Below are positions 45,322 to 55,169 of a DNA stretch of 64,000 nt, piece after piece. How positions within the stretch are numbered: the stretch's first letter is position 1; each line of letters opens with the position of its first letter. Origin of the DNA: Laspinema palackyanum D2c (lineage in GTDB: Bacteria; Cyanobacteriota; Cyanobacteriia; Cyanobacteriales; Laspinemataceae); contig NZ_JAMXFD010000011.1 in the NCBI RefSeq assembly GCF_025370875.1, positions 124,308 through 188,307 on the forward strand, given 5' to 3'. The position numbers and the translations under genes were made by a program. The notes beneath the pieces are model-generated. The model did not search any database, was not told the DNA's origin, and saw only the letters and a list, made by a program, of their open reading frames with translations.

Positions 45322-45873
45322 CTAGGCCGCTTGGTCTTCGTCGCTGGTGCTGCCGTCTTTGTCGGCGTAGGCTTGGAGACCCCGGGCCAGACCCGAAGGA
45401 ACTTCTTTGATCCCCACAGCAATCTTGGTGGCCACTGCATTGAGGGCCCCGGCGATTTGCGCCATGAGTTCTTCCTTGGAGGGAAGATCTCCGATCGCCT
45501 TCACTTGCTCGAAAGTCAGCGCTTTTCCTTCTAATACACCACCGCGAAGTTCACTCTTCTTGGTCGCTTTTTGGAAGTCTTGATACGCCTTAATCGGACC
45601 ATTCAGGTCATCTTTCAGGAATAAAAAGGCAGAGGAATCTTTGAGGAATTCCTCTAAAGATTGCCAATTTTCGTCGCCATCAACAGCCCGTCGCATCAGG
45701 GTGTTTTTAGCGACTGCACAGGTTGCACCGCTTTCGCGCAGACGCCGACGTAAATCGGTAATCTCCGCCACGGTTAACCCTTTGTAATCAATCACAAGCG
45801 TCATCTGGGCTTGGCTCAACTCTTGTTTGAGCTCCGTCACCATCGCTTGTTTATCTTCTAGCGTTTTACCCAC
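45322..45873 (-). CDS. rplJ: 50S ribosomal protein L10
   Basis: A 183-residue L10, the base of the L12 stalk. It has the expected start MGKTLEDKQAMVTEL, the YKGLTVAEITDLRRRLRESG core and the C-terminal helix (IGDLPSKEELMAQIAG) that binds L12 dimers. The upstream leader carries a terminator-like hairpin; in bacteria L10-L12 binding to this leader controls the operon. Confidence 0.97.
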   Translation of the reverse strand: MGKTLEDKQAMVTELKQELSQAQMTLVIDYKGLTVAEITDLRRRLRESGATCAVAKNTLMRRAVDGDENWQSLEEFLKDSSAFLFLKDDLNGPIKAYQDFQKATKKSELRGGVLEGKALTFEQVKAIGDLPSKEELMAQIAGALNAVATKIAVGIKEVPSGLARGLQAYADKDGSTSDEDQAA

Positions 45874-46207
45874 TCGTTTTCACCTCCTGATTGGGATGAA
45901 GATTAAGAAATTAGAGACATTTGGGAGCCGGAGCATTCATCCCCTGGGAATATGAGTGGAATGGATGATTCCCACTGCTCCCTTATCCCCGACCCAATCA
46001 AAAACCCCAGCAGGGTAGCCGGGGTTTTGTCAGTTTCCGATGGCAATCTTGTCAATTAATGACAAGATCAGCACAAGGGGAACGATAACGCAAACCTAGG
46101 TAGGAAATTAAGCCCTGTTGGACACCTACTGTCTCCGGCTACTGTGCTATTTAATTGTGGGGTTTGAAGGGATGAATTTTGAGTTTCCTCAAAATTTTAA
46201 CTCGCGC
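45874..46207 (-). promoter_or_regulatory. Ribosomal protein L10 leader region
   Basis: 334 bases between rplA and rplJ with no coding sequence. It includes a terminator-like hairpin at 46000-46028 and further pairing segments (CTTGTCAATTAATGACAAG near 46048-46066). Position and structure fit the bacterial L10 leader, where free L10(L12)4 represses or attenuates its own operon. The exact L10-binding motif was not verified. Confidence 0.6.
46000..46028 (-). terminator. Terminator/attenuator between rplA and rplJ
   Basis: On the minus strand AAAACCCCGGC pairs with GCTGGGGTTTT around TACCCT and is followed by T. It could end the rplK-rplA transcript or attenuate read-through to rplJ. Confidence 0.8.
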
Positions 46208-46924
46208 TTAGGCGGTTTCTGTCAGTTTGAGATCTCGCAAGGCACTGATATCAACTTCAATGGAGGGTCCCATCGTTGAAGTCACATATACACTGCGCCA
46301 GTAGCGGCCTTTAGCACCAGAAGGACGGTTGCGGTCAATGCTTTCTTGCAACGCCTTCAGGTTGACTAGGAGATCTTCAGTCGGGAAAGCGGCTTTCCCA
46401 AACATGACATGGACGATGCCCGTGCGATCGGCCCGAAATTCTAGTTTACCGGCTTTGAACTCGTTAATTGCTTGACCGAGGTCAAAGGTTACTGTACCAC
46501 CTTTTGGCGAAGGCATCAACCCACGGGGACCGAGAAGTTTACCTAATTTGGCAACTTGGGGCATCATGTCCGGGGTGGCAATCAGTTTATCAAAGTCCAT
46601 GCGGCCTTGTTGGATTTCAGCAATGAGATCTTCTGATCCTGCTAAATCTGCACCGGCTTGGGTGGCTTCGTTCACTTTTTCCCCCCGAGCGATCACCGCC
46701 ACGCGGACGGTTTGACCCGTTCCTTTGGGGAGGGCCACGGTGGTCCGTAGCTGTTGGTCGGTGTACTTGGGATCAATGCCTAAGCGAATATGAGCTTCGG
46801 CGGATTCAGGAAATTTGGCTGTAGCGGTCTCTTTTAAAAGGGTGAGCGCCTCTAAGGGTTGATAAGGCCGCTCTTCAACCTTTTTGTTGAGTTCTTGTAA
46901 TCTACGCGAGATTTTTTTTGGCAT
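46208..46924 (-). CDS. rplA: 50S ribosomal protein L1
   Basis: A 238-residue L1, the mobile L1-stalk protein that also represses its own mRNA. Signatures include [39 protein letters not shown] and the C-terminal RGRYWRS-like segment ([18 protein letters not shown]). It lies downstream of rplK with a 208-base gap. Confidence 0.97.
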   Translation of the reverse strand: MPKKISRRLQELNKKVEERPYQPLEALTLLKETATAKFPESAEAHIRLGIDPKYTDQQLRTTVALPKGTGQTVRVAVIARGEKVNEATQAGADLAGSEDLIAEIQQGRMDFDKLIATPDMMPQVAKLGKLLGPRGLMPSPKGGTVTFDLGQAINEFKAGKLEFRADRTGIVHVMFGKAAFPTEDLLVNLKALQESIDRNRPSGAKGRYWRSVYVTSTMGPSIEVDISALRDLKLTETA

Positions 46925-47132
46925 TTTTCTCTCCTGGGGTCATAGCGAGGCGATGCCTCTGCCCCTTGTATGGGTCACTCGGTTGAGATTTTTAAGGATA
47001 AGGAACGCACTAGAAATGCGATCGCTTACTCTTGGAAATCTCATTTAGATCAATCCAGAGATTTCAAACCCCAGTTCCTAGAATCTAAAGAGAATTCTAA
47101 AAATCTAACAATCTAAAATCTCCAATCGGTTC

Positions 47133-47558
47133 CTAATCGCCGACGGTCACACCCATATTCCGGGCGGTCCCTTCGACAATTTTCATGGCCGCTTCAATGT
47201 CATTGGCATTGAGGTCGGGCATTTTCGTTTGGGCAATATCTCGGAGTTGATCCCGGGAGATTTGCGCCACTTTCTTGCGATTGGGTTCCCCTGAACCTCT
47301 TTCAATCCCTGCTGCCTTGCGAATCAAGACAGAGGCGGGAGGGGTTTTCAGAATGAAGGTGAAACTGCGGTCCTCAAAGACGGAAATTTCTACCGGCACC
47401 ACGAGACCCGCTTGATCGGCAGTTCTGGCGTTATATTCTTTACAGAACATCATGATGTTCACGCCATGCTGACCGAGCGCAGGCCCGATCGGGGGTGCGG
47501 GGTTGGCTTTTCCGGCATTAATCGCCAACTTAATCACCGCAACTACTTTTTTTGCCAT
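47133..47558 (-). CDS. rplK: 50S ribosomal protein L11
   Basis: A 141-residue L11, component of the GTPase-associated centre. The N-terminal [20 protein letters not shown] and the C-terminal RNA-binding segment ([22 protein letters not shown]) are intact. It lies 17 bases downstream of nusG. Confidence 0.97.
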   Translation of the reverse strand: MAKKVVAVIKLAINAGKANPAPPIGPALGQHGVNIMMFCKEYNARTADQAGLVVPVEISVFEDRSFTFILKTPPASVLIRKAAGIERGSGEPNRKKVAQISRDQLRDIAQTKMPDLNANDIEAAMKIVEGTARNMGVTVGD

Positions 47559-47575
47559 TTGCTGTGTTAGCTGCT

Positions 47576-48220
47576 TTAACTCAATTTGCGGACTTGATTA
47601 AACTCCAGTTCGACGGGCGTATCTCGTCCGAAGATAGACAGAAGTGCTTTGAGCTTACTGCGCTCTGGGCTAACTTCAATGACTTCCCCATCAAAATCTT
47701 TAAAGGGTCCAGAGACCACTTCAATTTTTTCTCCTGGAGTCAAATAAGTTTTTACTACTGGCTCTGCTTCATCCCGTTGCCTGAATATTCGTTGAACTTC
47801 CGAATAACTCAGGGGCATGGGTTTGACGTGACCGCGTCCGCGTCCGTAACGGCGTTTTTGTTCTGCCCCCACAAAGTTAATCACATGGGGGGTGTTTTTG
47901 ACAACCTGCCAGCTTTCATCATCCATGTCCATTTGGACGAGGACGTAACCGGGGAAGATTTTTTCATCCGTTTGCTGTCTGCTTCCATCCTTGCGAATTT
48001 TAAAGGCAGCAGCTTGGGGAATCTCAACTTGAAAAATCCGCTCACCCATATCCAAGGTTTGAATCCGCTGTTCTAGGGTCGCTTTGACCCGTTTTTCACA
48101 GCCGGAAGCTACCTGGACGGCATACCAGCGCTTTTGCACTGATGATGTGGATTCTTCCGCTTCGTCGGTTTCTGACGGTTGAGTTGGATATTGAGAGTCG
48201 TCGTCCGATGCAAACATCAT
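47576..48220 (-). CDS. nusG: Transcription antitermination/elongation factor NusG
   Basis: A NusG of about 214 residues. After an acidic N-terminal extension ([18 protein letters not shown]) comes the NGN domain ([35 protein letters not shown]) and the KOW domain ([22 protein letters not shown]). It binds RNA polymerase to promote elongation. Two adjacent ATG codons (48220 and 48217) can start it; the second overlaps the secE stop. The frame opens further upstream but that part lies in secE. Confidence 0.95.
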   Translation of the reverse strand: MMFASDDDSQYPTQPSETDEAEESTSSVQKRWYAVQVASGCEKRVKATLEQRIQTLDMGERIFQVEIPQAAAFKIRKDGSRQQTDEKIFPGYVLVQMDMDDESWQVVKNTPHVINFVGAEQKRRYGRGRGHVKPMPLSYSEVQRIFRQRDEAEPVVKTYLTPGEKIEVVSGPFKDFDGEVIEVSPERSKLKALLSIFGRDTPVELEFNQVRKLS

Positions 48221-48438
48221 CCGAACACCTGTGTAGCTGCCCAACCAAAAAATTTATCGATGAAATAGATTAAGCTGGCAATTAAGGCGACCATCGAAAG
48301 GACGGCCAATGATTCACTAATTACCTGCTGCCGAGATGGCCAAACTACCTTAGCTAGTTCTTCTTTTGTTTCCTGGAAAAACTCTGCGGGATTGAAACCG
48401 CTTGCTGTTTCTTGGTTTGCTTCGTTATTCTTTGCCAC
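48217..48438 (-). CDS. secE: Preprotein translocase subunit SecE
   Basis: From the GTG at 48438 this encodes 73 residues. The single-TM cyanobacterial SecE is recognised by EFFQETKEELAKVVWPSRQQVISES and the membrane helix VLSMVALIASLIYFID. It clamps SecY in the translocon. A TTG at 48492 extends the frame by 18 residues, but the start with VAKNNEA matches cyanobacterial homologues and GAGAGG lies upstream. The stop overlaps the nusG start. Confidence 0.93.
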   Translation of the reverse strand: MAKNNEANQETASGFNPAEFFQETKEELAKVVWPSRQQVISESLAVLSMVALIASLIYFIDKFFGWAATQVFG

Positions 48439-48698
48439 AATATGCTTTTCCTCTCCCACTGAACGCAACAACAGGTAGTTCTTTCTTGGCAACAGCTTTT
48501 ATGCTTCCAGCCAGTGAATCCCGCCACAATCGTTATGGTGGCTGCACCAGTCGCCGTTTTTGCTTAAACTTTTTCTTGTTCTTCCAATACTTGGTACGAA
48601 CCACCCAGATAATAATTCTACCCGAAAGTTTTTAGGTTGTTTGCTGTTTTTCACAGCAGACATACTTTCGGGCAGATATCTTTCGGAAGATGGTTCAG

Positions 48699-48771
48699 CG
48701 CGCCCTGGAGGACTTGAACCCCCGACATCAGGTTTTGGAGACCTGCGTTCTACCAACTGAACTAAGAGCGC
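48699..48771 (-). tRNA. tRNA-Trp (CCA)
   Basis: A 73-base cloverleaf on the minus strand: acceptor GCGCTCT/AGGGCGC, anticodon stem CAGGT/ACCTG with loop CTCCAAA (anticodon CCA), T loop TTCAAGT within GGGGG/CCTCC, discriminator G. tRNA-Trp ahead of secE is a conserved bacterial arrangement. Confidence 0.96.
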
Positions 48772-48872
48772 ACGGGTTGAATCTGCTGGTTAGAGCGATT
48801 CACCCATTTCCTATCCTATACCTAAACTTGCGATCGCGTCAACCCACCCGGGGCAATTTTTTTGGATTGGTG

Positions 48873-49235
48873 TTAGATAGGGCGGTCAAACCGTTGTTTG
48901 ATACGGGTAGCTTTACCCACGCGATCGCGCAGATAGTACAGCTTCGCCCGTCGTGCTTTACCCCGACGCAATATTTTGATGCTCTCAATCCGGGGCGAGT
49001 GCAGCAAAAAGACTCGTTCCACCCCGACTCCCTGGAACACGCGGCGCACGGTAATGGTTTCGTTAATCCCACCATTGCGCATGGCAATCACCACGCCCTC
49101 GTATGGCTGGGTTCTTTCTTTGCCCGCTTCTCTAATTCTGACGCCCACTCTTACGCTGTCACCAACATAAATCTGCGGCAGGTCAGTTTTTAACTGTTCC
49201 GCCTCAATGCCACGGATAATCTCTTCAGCCTTCAT
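48873..49235 (-). CDS. rplS: 50S ribosomal protein L19
   Basis: A 120-residue L19 at the 30S/50S interface. It begins [20 protein letters not shown] and contains [39 protein letters not shown] and ends [14 protein letters not shown]. The frame continues 40 codons upstream, but only the ATG at 49235 matches the family. Confidence 0.96.
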   Translation of the reverse strand: MKAEEIIRGIEAEQLKTDLPQIYVGDSVRVGVRIREAGKERTQPYEGVVIAMRNGGINETITVRRVFQGVGVERVFLLHSPRIESIKILRRGKARRAKLYYLRDRVGKATRIKQRFDRPI

Positions 49236-49790
49236 AGTTATGGTTTTTAACTCACAATCTCCCATCATACCGCTCAATTGGCATTTCGGTCTAGCCAATC
49301 TCCAGGAGTTTTTTTCCCGTCTCGTGCCCGGGTTTCGTCCGCCAATTGGACCCACTGCTCGGGGTCCACTTCGGGAACAAAACCTCCGGTCCCCTCCCCT
49401 GTGTCTTGGTCCGGGTTAGGGTGGGGTCCACGCGCGCTTCCCTACGGGAGAGCTTCCGCTTACCGCGCTTCACGAAGAAAGAGGTTTCCCCACTCTCCAT
49501 GCAGATGCTTAAACCTCCTTTGAGTGACGCGCAAGTGGCGATCGCCCCAGAAGAACCCCACCTGACGCCTCCCATTGTCCTGACTCCATTTCGGCCCTTG
49601 CGATCCACTCTTTGTTGAGTCCTACTACTCCACAGAGAGCTTTTAGGCTTGAAAAAGCCGAAAAAATGCAAAAAAAGTAGATAACCCTATGTTATCTACC
49701 CCTAAAGGCAGAAATTCCCTAAAAAAACTCAATTTCCAGATTTCAGCCCTGGAATTTTAATGCTAGAGTAGAGTGAAAATGTTGTCTTCT
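49236..49790. other. Non-coding interval upstream of rplS
   Basis: Short open frames occur on both strands between 49278 and 49671 but none shows recognisable protein character and they overlap each other. The rplS promoter should lie here. A T/A-rich stretch follows to about 49790. Confidence 0.5.
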
Positions 49791-50380
49791 CAAGAGAGGT
49801 TGCATAACAACGTTGAAACTCTTTGCTCTAACTGGCTACCCTTGGCGTGGCCTCTGGTATCTGGATATGCAGTTGAAGCGTAAACGGCATTGCGACCCTG
49901 CGCTGTCCTGGACTGATCGATGTGAAGCGCCTAGTATGGTCCGATCGGCCTGTTAGATAAGGTTTGCGCTCGGTACTGCTGAAGCTTCTTGGAAGCTGCT
50001 GTTAAGACCCTAAGTCTTTAGGGGTCCGCAAACTAGGTCGATCGGGGTTATAGACCCACAAAATTTTGACAAGGAGACGGCGTTCCGATAACCGTCTCTA
50101 AACAATCTGGATTTTTCCGGCCCTAGCTCTATCAAAAATCGAGCGGATTCATGACAGAGAAACTCGCATCAGATGAACGAAACATCTGTCAGACCCGCTC
50201 ATTAAGCATCATGCTTACGGGATAGAGCGTGGGGTAGAGATCTCCAGCCACTGCCTAGGGATGAGGTCGGTTCCAACGAACCTGACCCAATCCTTCACAT
50301 CCGGCAGTAATGTCAATCAACTTAAATATTCACGATTGAACATAGTCAATCGCCTTAGTCGCTTGGGTTGCTAAGGCCAC
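49791..50380 (+). ncRNA. Candidate structured RNA / long 5' leader upstream of the deoxyhypusine-synthase-like gene
   Basis: About 590 bases without a convincing gene but rich in hairpins. GTTTGCG (49962-49968) pairs with CGCAAAC (50027-50033) and encloses two more hairpins (AGCTTC/GAAGCT at 49983-49997; GACCCTAA/TTAGGGGTC at 50006-50026), a multi-branch junction. Further stems are GAGACGG/CCGTCTC (50074-50098) and CAGATG/CATCTG (50170-50188). It does not match the consensus of RNase P RNA, tmRNA, SRP RNA or a cobalamin riboswitch that I know. Strand is assumed from the downstream gene. Confidence 0.45.
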
Positions 50381-50414
50381 TATGTTCTGTATTTCAACCG
50401 TTTGGAGTGGAAAA

Positions 50415-51602
50415 ATGTCTCAAATGATAGATCGCAAAATTGCCCCCGCCCCCATGACCGAGAACGTGAGTGTCGTGGACTTAATTGATGGTTACTTCAC
50501 CGCTTATAATTCCGCTCGGTTGCGGGAAATCTGTCACCTGCTGACCCAAAAGGTGATGCGGGAAGGGGTGACTGTGGGACTGAGCCTATCAGGGGCCATG
50601 ACTCCGGCGGGATTTGGGGTATCCGCCTTAGCACCGCTGATCCGCAACGGCTTTATTGATTACATCATCAGTACCGGCGCAAATCTGTATCACGATATCC
50701 ATTACGGACTCGGATTAAACCTCTATGCAGGAAATCCGTTCGTCGATGATATCAAGCTGCGGGAAGAGGGTCATATCCGCATCTACGACATCATTTTTGA
50801 CTACGATGTGTTGCTCGAAACCGATGCCTTTATTCGGACGATTTTGCGCGCCGAACCGTTTCAGAAGCGGATGGGAACGGCTGAATTTCACTATCTGCTG
50901 GGCAAATATGTCCGGGAAATTGAGAAGCAACGCGGGGTAGAACATTCCTGCTTGCTGGCAACGGCGTATGAGTGCGGGGTGCCGATTTATACCTCGTCGC
51001 CAGGAGATAGTTCGATCGGGATGAATGTGGCGGCGCTTGCTCTAGAAGGGTCGCAATTAATCATTGATCCGGCGATCGATGTCAACGAAACAGCGGCGAT
51101 CGCCTATGCTGCCCGGGACCCCAACAAAGACTTCCCCGGAGAAAGTGCCGCCTTCATTCTCGGTGGCGGTTCTCCGAAAAACTTCCTCCTGCAAACCCAA
51201 CCCCAAATTCACGAGGTCCTCGGTTTAGAAGAACGGGGACATGACTACTTCATCCAGATTACCGATGCCCGTCCCGATACCGGCGGTTTATCTGGGGCCA
51301 CCCCCGCTGAAGCCGTAAGCTGGGGCAAAGTTGACCCCAACGAACTGCCCAATACCGTGGTTTGCTACACCGACAGCACGATCGCCCTGCCGATTCTCAC
51401 CGCTTATGTGATGAATCAATGTCCCCCGCGTTCCCTCAAGCGACTGTACGATCGCCGCCAGGAAATGCTGACCAAACTGCAATTAGACTACCAATTGGCG
51501 CAAGCGAAAAAATCTGAACGAACTGTCCCCACAGTTTCCGAAAGACCCGAACCTGTTGCCACTTATCCCTGCGGTACGCCCATCCGCAAGGGCCGTGGTT
51601 AG
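50415..51602 (+). CDS. Deoxyhypusine synthase-like protein
   Basis: From the ATG at 50415, preceded by GGAGTGGAAAA, this encodes 395 residues. It belongs to the deoxyhypusine/homospermidine synthase family: [75 protein letters not shown]. In eukaryotes the enzyme moves aminobutyl from spermidine to eIF5A in an NAD-dependent reaction; bacteria have no eIF5A and family members are linked to polyamine synthesis (homospermidine), so that is the likelier role here. The frame opens 11 codons upstream without a better start. Confidence 0.9.
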   Translation: MSQMIDRKIAPAPMTENVSVVDLIDGYFTAYNSARLREICHLLTQKVMREGVTVGLSLSGAMTPAGFGVSALAPLIRNGFIDYIISTGANLYHDIHYGLGLNLYAGNPFVDDIKLREEGHIRIYDIIFDYDVLLETDAFIRTILRAEPFQKRMGTAEFHYLLGKYVREIEKQRGVEHSCLLATAYECGVPIYTSSPGDSSIGMNVAALALEGSQLIIDPAIDVNETAAIAYAARDPNKDFPGESAAFILGGGSPKNFLLQTQPQIHEVLGLEERGHDYFIQITDARPDTGGLSGATPAEAVSWGKVDPNELPNTVVCYTDSTIALPILTAYVMNQCPPRSLKRLYDRRQEMLTKLQLDYQLAQAKKSERTVPTVSERPEPVATYPCGTPIRKGRG

Positions 51603-51628
51603 CGGTTAAATTAGTCTTCTGCTGATTT

Positions 51629-51662
51629 AAACCCTCCGAGTTCCTAAAACTCGGGGGGTTTT
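51629..51662 (+). terminator. Terminator after the deoxyhypusine synthase-like gene
   Basis: AACCCTCCGAGTT pairs with AACTCGGGGGGTT (one mismatch) around a short CCTAA-type loop, followed by TTGTGTT. It begins 27 bases after the stop codon. Confidence 0.85.
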
Positions 51663-51707
51663 GTGTTGCCCTGTTTTATTTCCATCAACATCCAAGATAG
51701 ATATTGA

Positions 51708-51855
51708 CGGCAAATACAACAGTCCTCTTACGGTTTGCCCCCCTGAGTCTAAACCGAGATTTTCCTATCCTAGATTCATGGTCAAATCGGAATGAAGATT
51801 TAAAAATTTTCGCCCATCGGCGGCAAATACAACAGTCTTCTTACGGTTTACCCCC
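51708..51855. repeat. 35-base direct repeat, two copies upstream of hspA
   Basis: A sequence starting CGGCAAATACAACAGTC and ending TTACGGTTT-GCCCCC lies at 51708-51742 and again at 51821-51855, differing at a few positions. The copies are 113 bases apart, in the intergenic region that must hold the hspA promoter. The rest of 51663-52045 shows nothing coding. Confidence 0.8.
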
Positions 51856-52045
51856 TGGTTAATCGAGTGTTAGTTAACCTACATTAGAGAGAAGTAACCC
51901 ACTCGAATATCTGCAACAGAATTGCATCAAAAGTATGGAAAAAACGCTTTAGTTTCCCAATGTTACATAAAATTTTATCGGTGTTTTAATCGCCCACTGG
52001 TTTGATAAAACCCGATTCTGCCCACTCTACCGATTTCAGAATTCA

Positions 52046-52062
52046 CTCTTACTTTAGGAGAG
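52046..52062 (+). promoter_or_regulatory. Possible RNA thermometer hairpin in the hspA leader
   Basis: CTCTT (52046-52050) can pair with GAGAG (52058-52062) with a 7-base loop and would hide the Shine-Dalgarno GGAGAGG ahead of the ATG at 52071. A short, weak hairpin of this kind is how cyanobacterial hsp17 mRNA senses heat. Only five pairs are seen. Confidence 0.3.
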
Positions 52063-52070
52063 GAAACCCA

Positions 52071-52643
52071 ATGAGAACATCAATGAATTTTGACCTGTTA
52101 CGCGAGGTCGATGCCTGGGGACGTCAATTTGAACAACTCTTAACTGAACAACCCCCGTGCCAACGTCCCGAAATGGGTAGAGTGTGGCAACCGGCGATCG
52201 AACTGGAAGAAACTGAGAATAGCTTTGTATTGCGGGTGGAAGTACCCGGTTTAACGGGATCCGAGATTGATGTGCAAGCGAGTCGCTTTCAAGTGGCGAT
52301 CGCCGCCCACCGTCAGCCCCCCCAGAACGTGAGTCAGAACAGCGGTTACCTGCGTTCCGAACTCCGTTACGGCAAGTTACGTCGGGTCGTACCCTTGACG
52401 AAACCGATTGTCCCGGACCGCATCGAAGCCCAGTTAAAGGATGGCATTCTCACCTTAACCTTGCCGAAATTTTCGGCCCAACAACCCCAAGTGGTCAAGG
52501 TGCAGTTGGATGAGTTCAAATCTGAGGTTAATCCCATGATGCCGGTGGAGCAGAAACCGGAGCTAACCCCACAGAAAACTGAGGAGAAAATCGCTTCCAG
52601 TGAAGGGGAACTGTTAAACGACTTATGGGCAGCCCAAGGGTAA
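52071..52643 (+). CDS. hspA: Small heat-shock protein (Hsp20/HspA)
   Basis: From the ATG at 52071, preceded by GGAGAGG, this encodes 190 residues. The alpha-crystallin domain covers about residues 40-145: WQPAIELEETENSFVLRVEVPGL, LRSELRYGKLRRVVPLTKPI and the typical LKDGILTLTLPK. It is an ATP-independent holdase working with DnaK, which is the next gene. The C-terminal extension (after about 145) is longer than in the short Hsp17 proteins. Confidence 0.92.
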   Translation: MRTSMNFDLLREVDAWGRQFEQLLTEQPPCQRPEMGRVWQPAIELEETENSFVLRVEVPGLTGSEIDVQASRFQVAIAAHRQPPQNVSQNSGYLRSELRYGKLRRVVPLTKPIVPDRIEAQLKDGILTLTLPKFSAQQPQVVKVQLDEFKSEVNPMMPVEQKPELTPQKTEEKIASSEGELLNDLWAAQG

Positions 52644-52978
52644 ATCTGCTCACCCCAAATCCGGAGATTTAATGGATTCAGGGACAAGGGTGGGAAGAAG
52701 GGGCCGATCGCCCACCTGATGGGATAGACCCCCAAATCACCGGCGATCGGCCCCTAAAAACACCCCCTAAGCCTGCTTTCTCGGTAAACCGTCCCTAATG
52801 AGGTTCGGTAACCTCCCCTTCAATACAAGCCCAAACGCCCACACCATATAGATTGGTAGGCTTAAAAAATATTCAATCTGGAAAAGCTGCTCTCTTGCAG
52901 TTGGTCCGATAGCCCAAATAAACCGGGCTAAATCAGCCCAAACCCTTTGTTAGTAGTAAATTGGAGTAAAACATCCCT
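52644..52978. other. Non-coding interval before dnaK
   Basis: 335 bases, with HIP1-like GGCGATCG sites and a GCCCAAATAAACCGGGC inverted repeat near 52912-52928. It should hold the dnaK promoter. No CIRCE element was seen and no gene. Confidence 0.5.
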
Positions 52979-54892
52979 ATGGGTAAAGTAGTTGGAATTG
53001 ACTTAGGAACCACAAACTCTTGCGTTGCTGTGATGGAAGGGGGTAAACCCACCGTTATCGCTAACGCAGAAGGCTTCCGGACCACGCCTTCGGTCGTCGC
53101 TTACACGAAAAACAGCGATCGCCTCGTTGGTCAAATCGCCAAGCGTCAAGCGGTGATGAACCCGGAAAACACCTTCTATTCCGTGAAGCGCTTCATCGGA
53201 CGCAAACATACCGAAGTCACTCACGAAACCACCGAGGTTTCCTACAAAGTCCTTAATATCAATGGCAACGTTAAGATCGATTGCCCTGCTTTAAGCAAGC
53301 AATATGCTCCCGAAGAAATTTCTGCTCAAGTGCTGCGGAAACTGGTGGATGATGCCAGCACCTACCTCGGCGAAAAAGTCACCCAAGCCGTGATTACGGT
53401 TCCCGCCTATTTCAACGATTCTCAGCGTCAAGCAACGAAAGACGCCGGGAAAATTGCCGGGATTGAAGTGCTGCGGATTATCAACGAACCGACTGCCGCT
53501 TCTCTGGCTTATGGGTTAGACAAGAAGAGTAATGAAACCATTCTGGTGTTTGACTTAGGGGGTGGGACCTTCGACGTTTCCATCTTAGAAGTTGGCGACG
53601 GTGTGTTTGAAGTGCTCGCCACCTCCGGTGATACCCACTTGGGTGGGGATGACTTCGATAAGAAAATTGTGGACTTCCTCGCCGAAGAATTCCGCAAGGC
53701 AGAAGGAATCGACCTGCGCAAGGATAAGCAAGCCCTGCAACGGTTGACTGAGGCCGCTGAAAAGGCCAAAATTGAGCTCTCTAGCGTGACTCAAACGGAA
53801 ATCAACCTGCCGTTTATCACCGCAACTCAAGAAGGTCCGAAGCACTTAGATACGACCTTGACTCGGGCTAAGTTTGAGGAACTGACGGCAGATTTAATCG
53901 ACCGTTGCGGCATTCCCGTAGAAAATGCGGTTCGTGATGCCAAGTTGGATAAGAGTGCGATCGATGAAGTCGTGCTCGTCGGAGGTTCCACCCGGATTCC
54001 TGCGGTGAAAGAACTGGTGAAAAAGGTTCTCGGCAAGGAACCGAACCAAACCGTGAACCCGGATGAAGTGGTAGCCGTGGGTGCTGCTATTCAAGCTGGG
54101 GTGCTGGCAGGGGAAGTTAAAGACATTCTGCTGCTGGACGTGACTCCCCTCTCCCTGGGTGTGGAAACCCTGGGTGGCGTGATGACCAAGATTATTCCTC
54201 GCAACACCACGATTCCTACCAAGAAATCCGAAGTGTTCTCCACCGCAGTGGATGGTCAAACCAATGTGGAAATCCACATTCTGCAAGGGGAACGGGAAAT
54301 GGCGAACGATAACAAGAGTTTGGGAACGTTCCGCTTAGATGGCATTCCCCCGGCACAACGTGGGATTCCTCAAATTGAAGTGACGTTTGATATTGATGCG
54401 AACGGGATCCTGAATGTCCATGCGAAGGATAAGGGGACTGGTAAGGAACAGTCGATCAGTATCACGGGTGCGAGTACCCTGCCTGGAGATGAAGTGGAAC
54501 GGATGGTCCGAGAAGCTGAATCCAATGCCTCGGCAGATAAAGAACGTCGCGAGAAGATTGATCTGAAGAACCAAGCGGATTCGTTGACTTATCAAGCTGA
54601 GAAGCAGATGGCTGAGTTGGGAGATAAGGTCCCGGCAGATGAGAAGACGAAGGTGACTGATTTGATTCAGGCGCTTAAGGATGCGATCGCCAAGGATGAC
54701 TTTGACCTGATGAAGTCGCAAATGACTGAGTTGCAACAAGCTCTGTATGCGATCGGTAGCAAGATCTACGAGCAATCCGGCGGTGCTGCCGGTGGCCCAT
54801 CGAATGATAATGACGGCAGCAGTGGTGGTACTCCTCCCTCTGGCGGTTCTGATGAAGATGTAATCGACGCTGAGTTCTCTGAAACGAAGTAG
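52979..54892 (+). CDS. dnaK: Chaperone DnaK (Hsp70)
   Basis: A 637-residue Hsp70. The nucleotide-binding domain has [49 protein letters not shown] and [10 protein letters not shown]. The substrate domain follows the [11 protein letters not shown] linker, and the lid ends in a Gly/Asp-rich tail [13 protein letters not shown]. The EEVD-like end and GGAAGG run are typical of the major cyanobacterial DnaK (DnaK2 type). The downstream hairpin at 54948 ends the transcript. Confidence 0.97.
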   Translation: MGKVVGIDLGTTNSCVAVMEGGKPTVIANAEGFRTTPSVVAYTKNSDRLVGQIAKRQAVMNPENTFYSVKRFIGRKHTEVTHETTEVSYKVLNINGNVKIDCPALSKQYAPEEISAQVLRKLVDDASTYLGEKVTQAVITVPAYFNDSQRQATKDAGKIAGIEVLRIINEPTAASLAYGLDKKSNETILVFDLGGGTFDVSILEVGDGVFEVLATSGDTHLGGDDFDKKIVDFLAEEFRKAEGIDLRKDKQALQRLTEAAEKAKIELSSVTQTEINLPFITATQEGPKHLDTTLTRAKFEELTADLIDRCGIPVENAVRDAKLDKSAIDEVVLVGGSTRIPAVKELVKKVLGKEPNQTVNPDEVVAVGAAIQAGVLAGEVKDILLLDVTPLSLGVETLGGVMTKIIPRNTTIPTKKSEVFSTAVDGQTNVEIHILQGEREMANDNKSLGTFRLDGIPPAQRGIPQIEVTFDIDANGILNVHAKDKGTGKEQSISITGASTLPGDEVERMVREAESNASADKERREKIDLKNQADSLTYQAEKQMAELGDKVPADEKTKVTDLIQALKDAIAKDDFDLMKSQMTELQQALYAIGSKIYEQSGGAAGGPSNDNDGSSGGTPPSGGSDEDVIDAEFSETK

Positions 54893-54947
54893 GTTAGCAT
54901 CATCATGTATAGGAAGAGAGGTAGGGTTAACCCTGCCTCTTTGTGAA

Positions 54948-54972
54948 AGCCCGTTTAGGCGGGCTATTTTTT
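54948..54972 (+). terminator. Terminator after dnaK
   Basis: AGCCCG (54948-54953) pairs with CGGGCT (54960-54965) around TTTAGG and is followed by ATTTTTTT. A second, longer hairpin (AGAGGTAGGG/CCCTGCCTCT) lies just upstream. Confidence 0.88.
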
Positions 54973-55169
54973 TGGGGATGCGTTGGGCGATCGGCAATCA
55001 ACCGGATTGCCAGAATATACATTGGCCCAAAATTTTGTGCCAAGTATAAAACGAAGAAGTGAGAATGGGCGGGCAGGTGTTCCATCTGAGAAAATTAGTA
55101 GAACTCTTCCTCAATTCTGGAGTGTTCCCCCCAACCCCCCTTTTCAAGGGGGGCTTTATTTGTCTCACA

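Noticed and set aside
49278..49671. Overlapping open frames on both strands upstream of rplS
   Set aside because: They overlap each other, have no recognised family and no good ribosome-binding site.
50220..50270. Cobalamin-riboswitch-like words (GCCACTG, GGGATGAGG) in the 49791-50380 leader
   Set aside because: The remaining conserved boxes and their order are absent.
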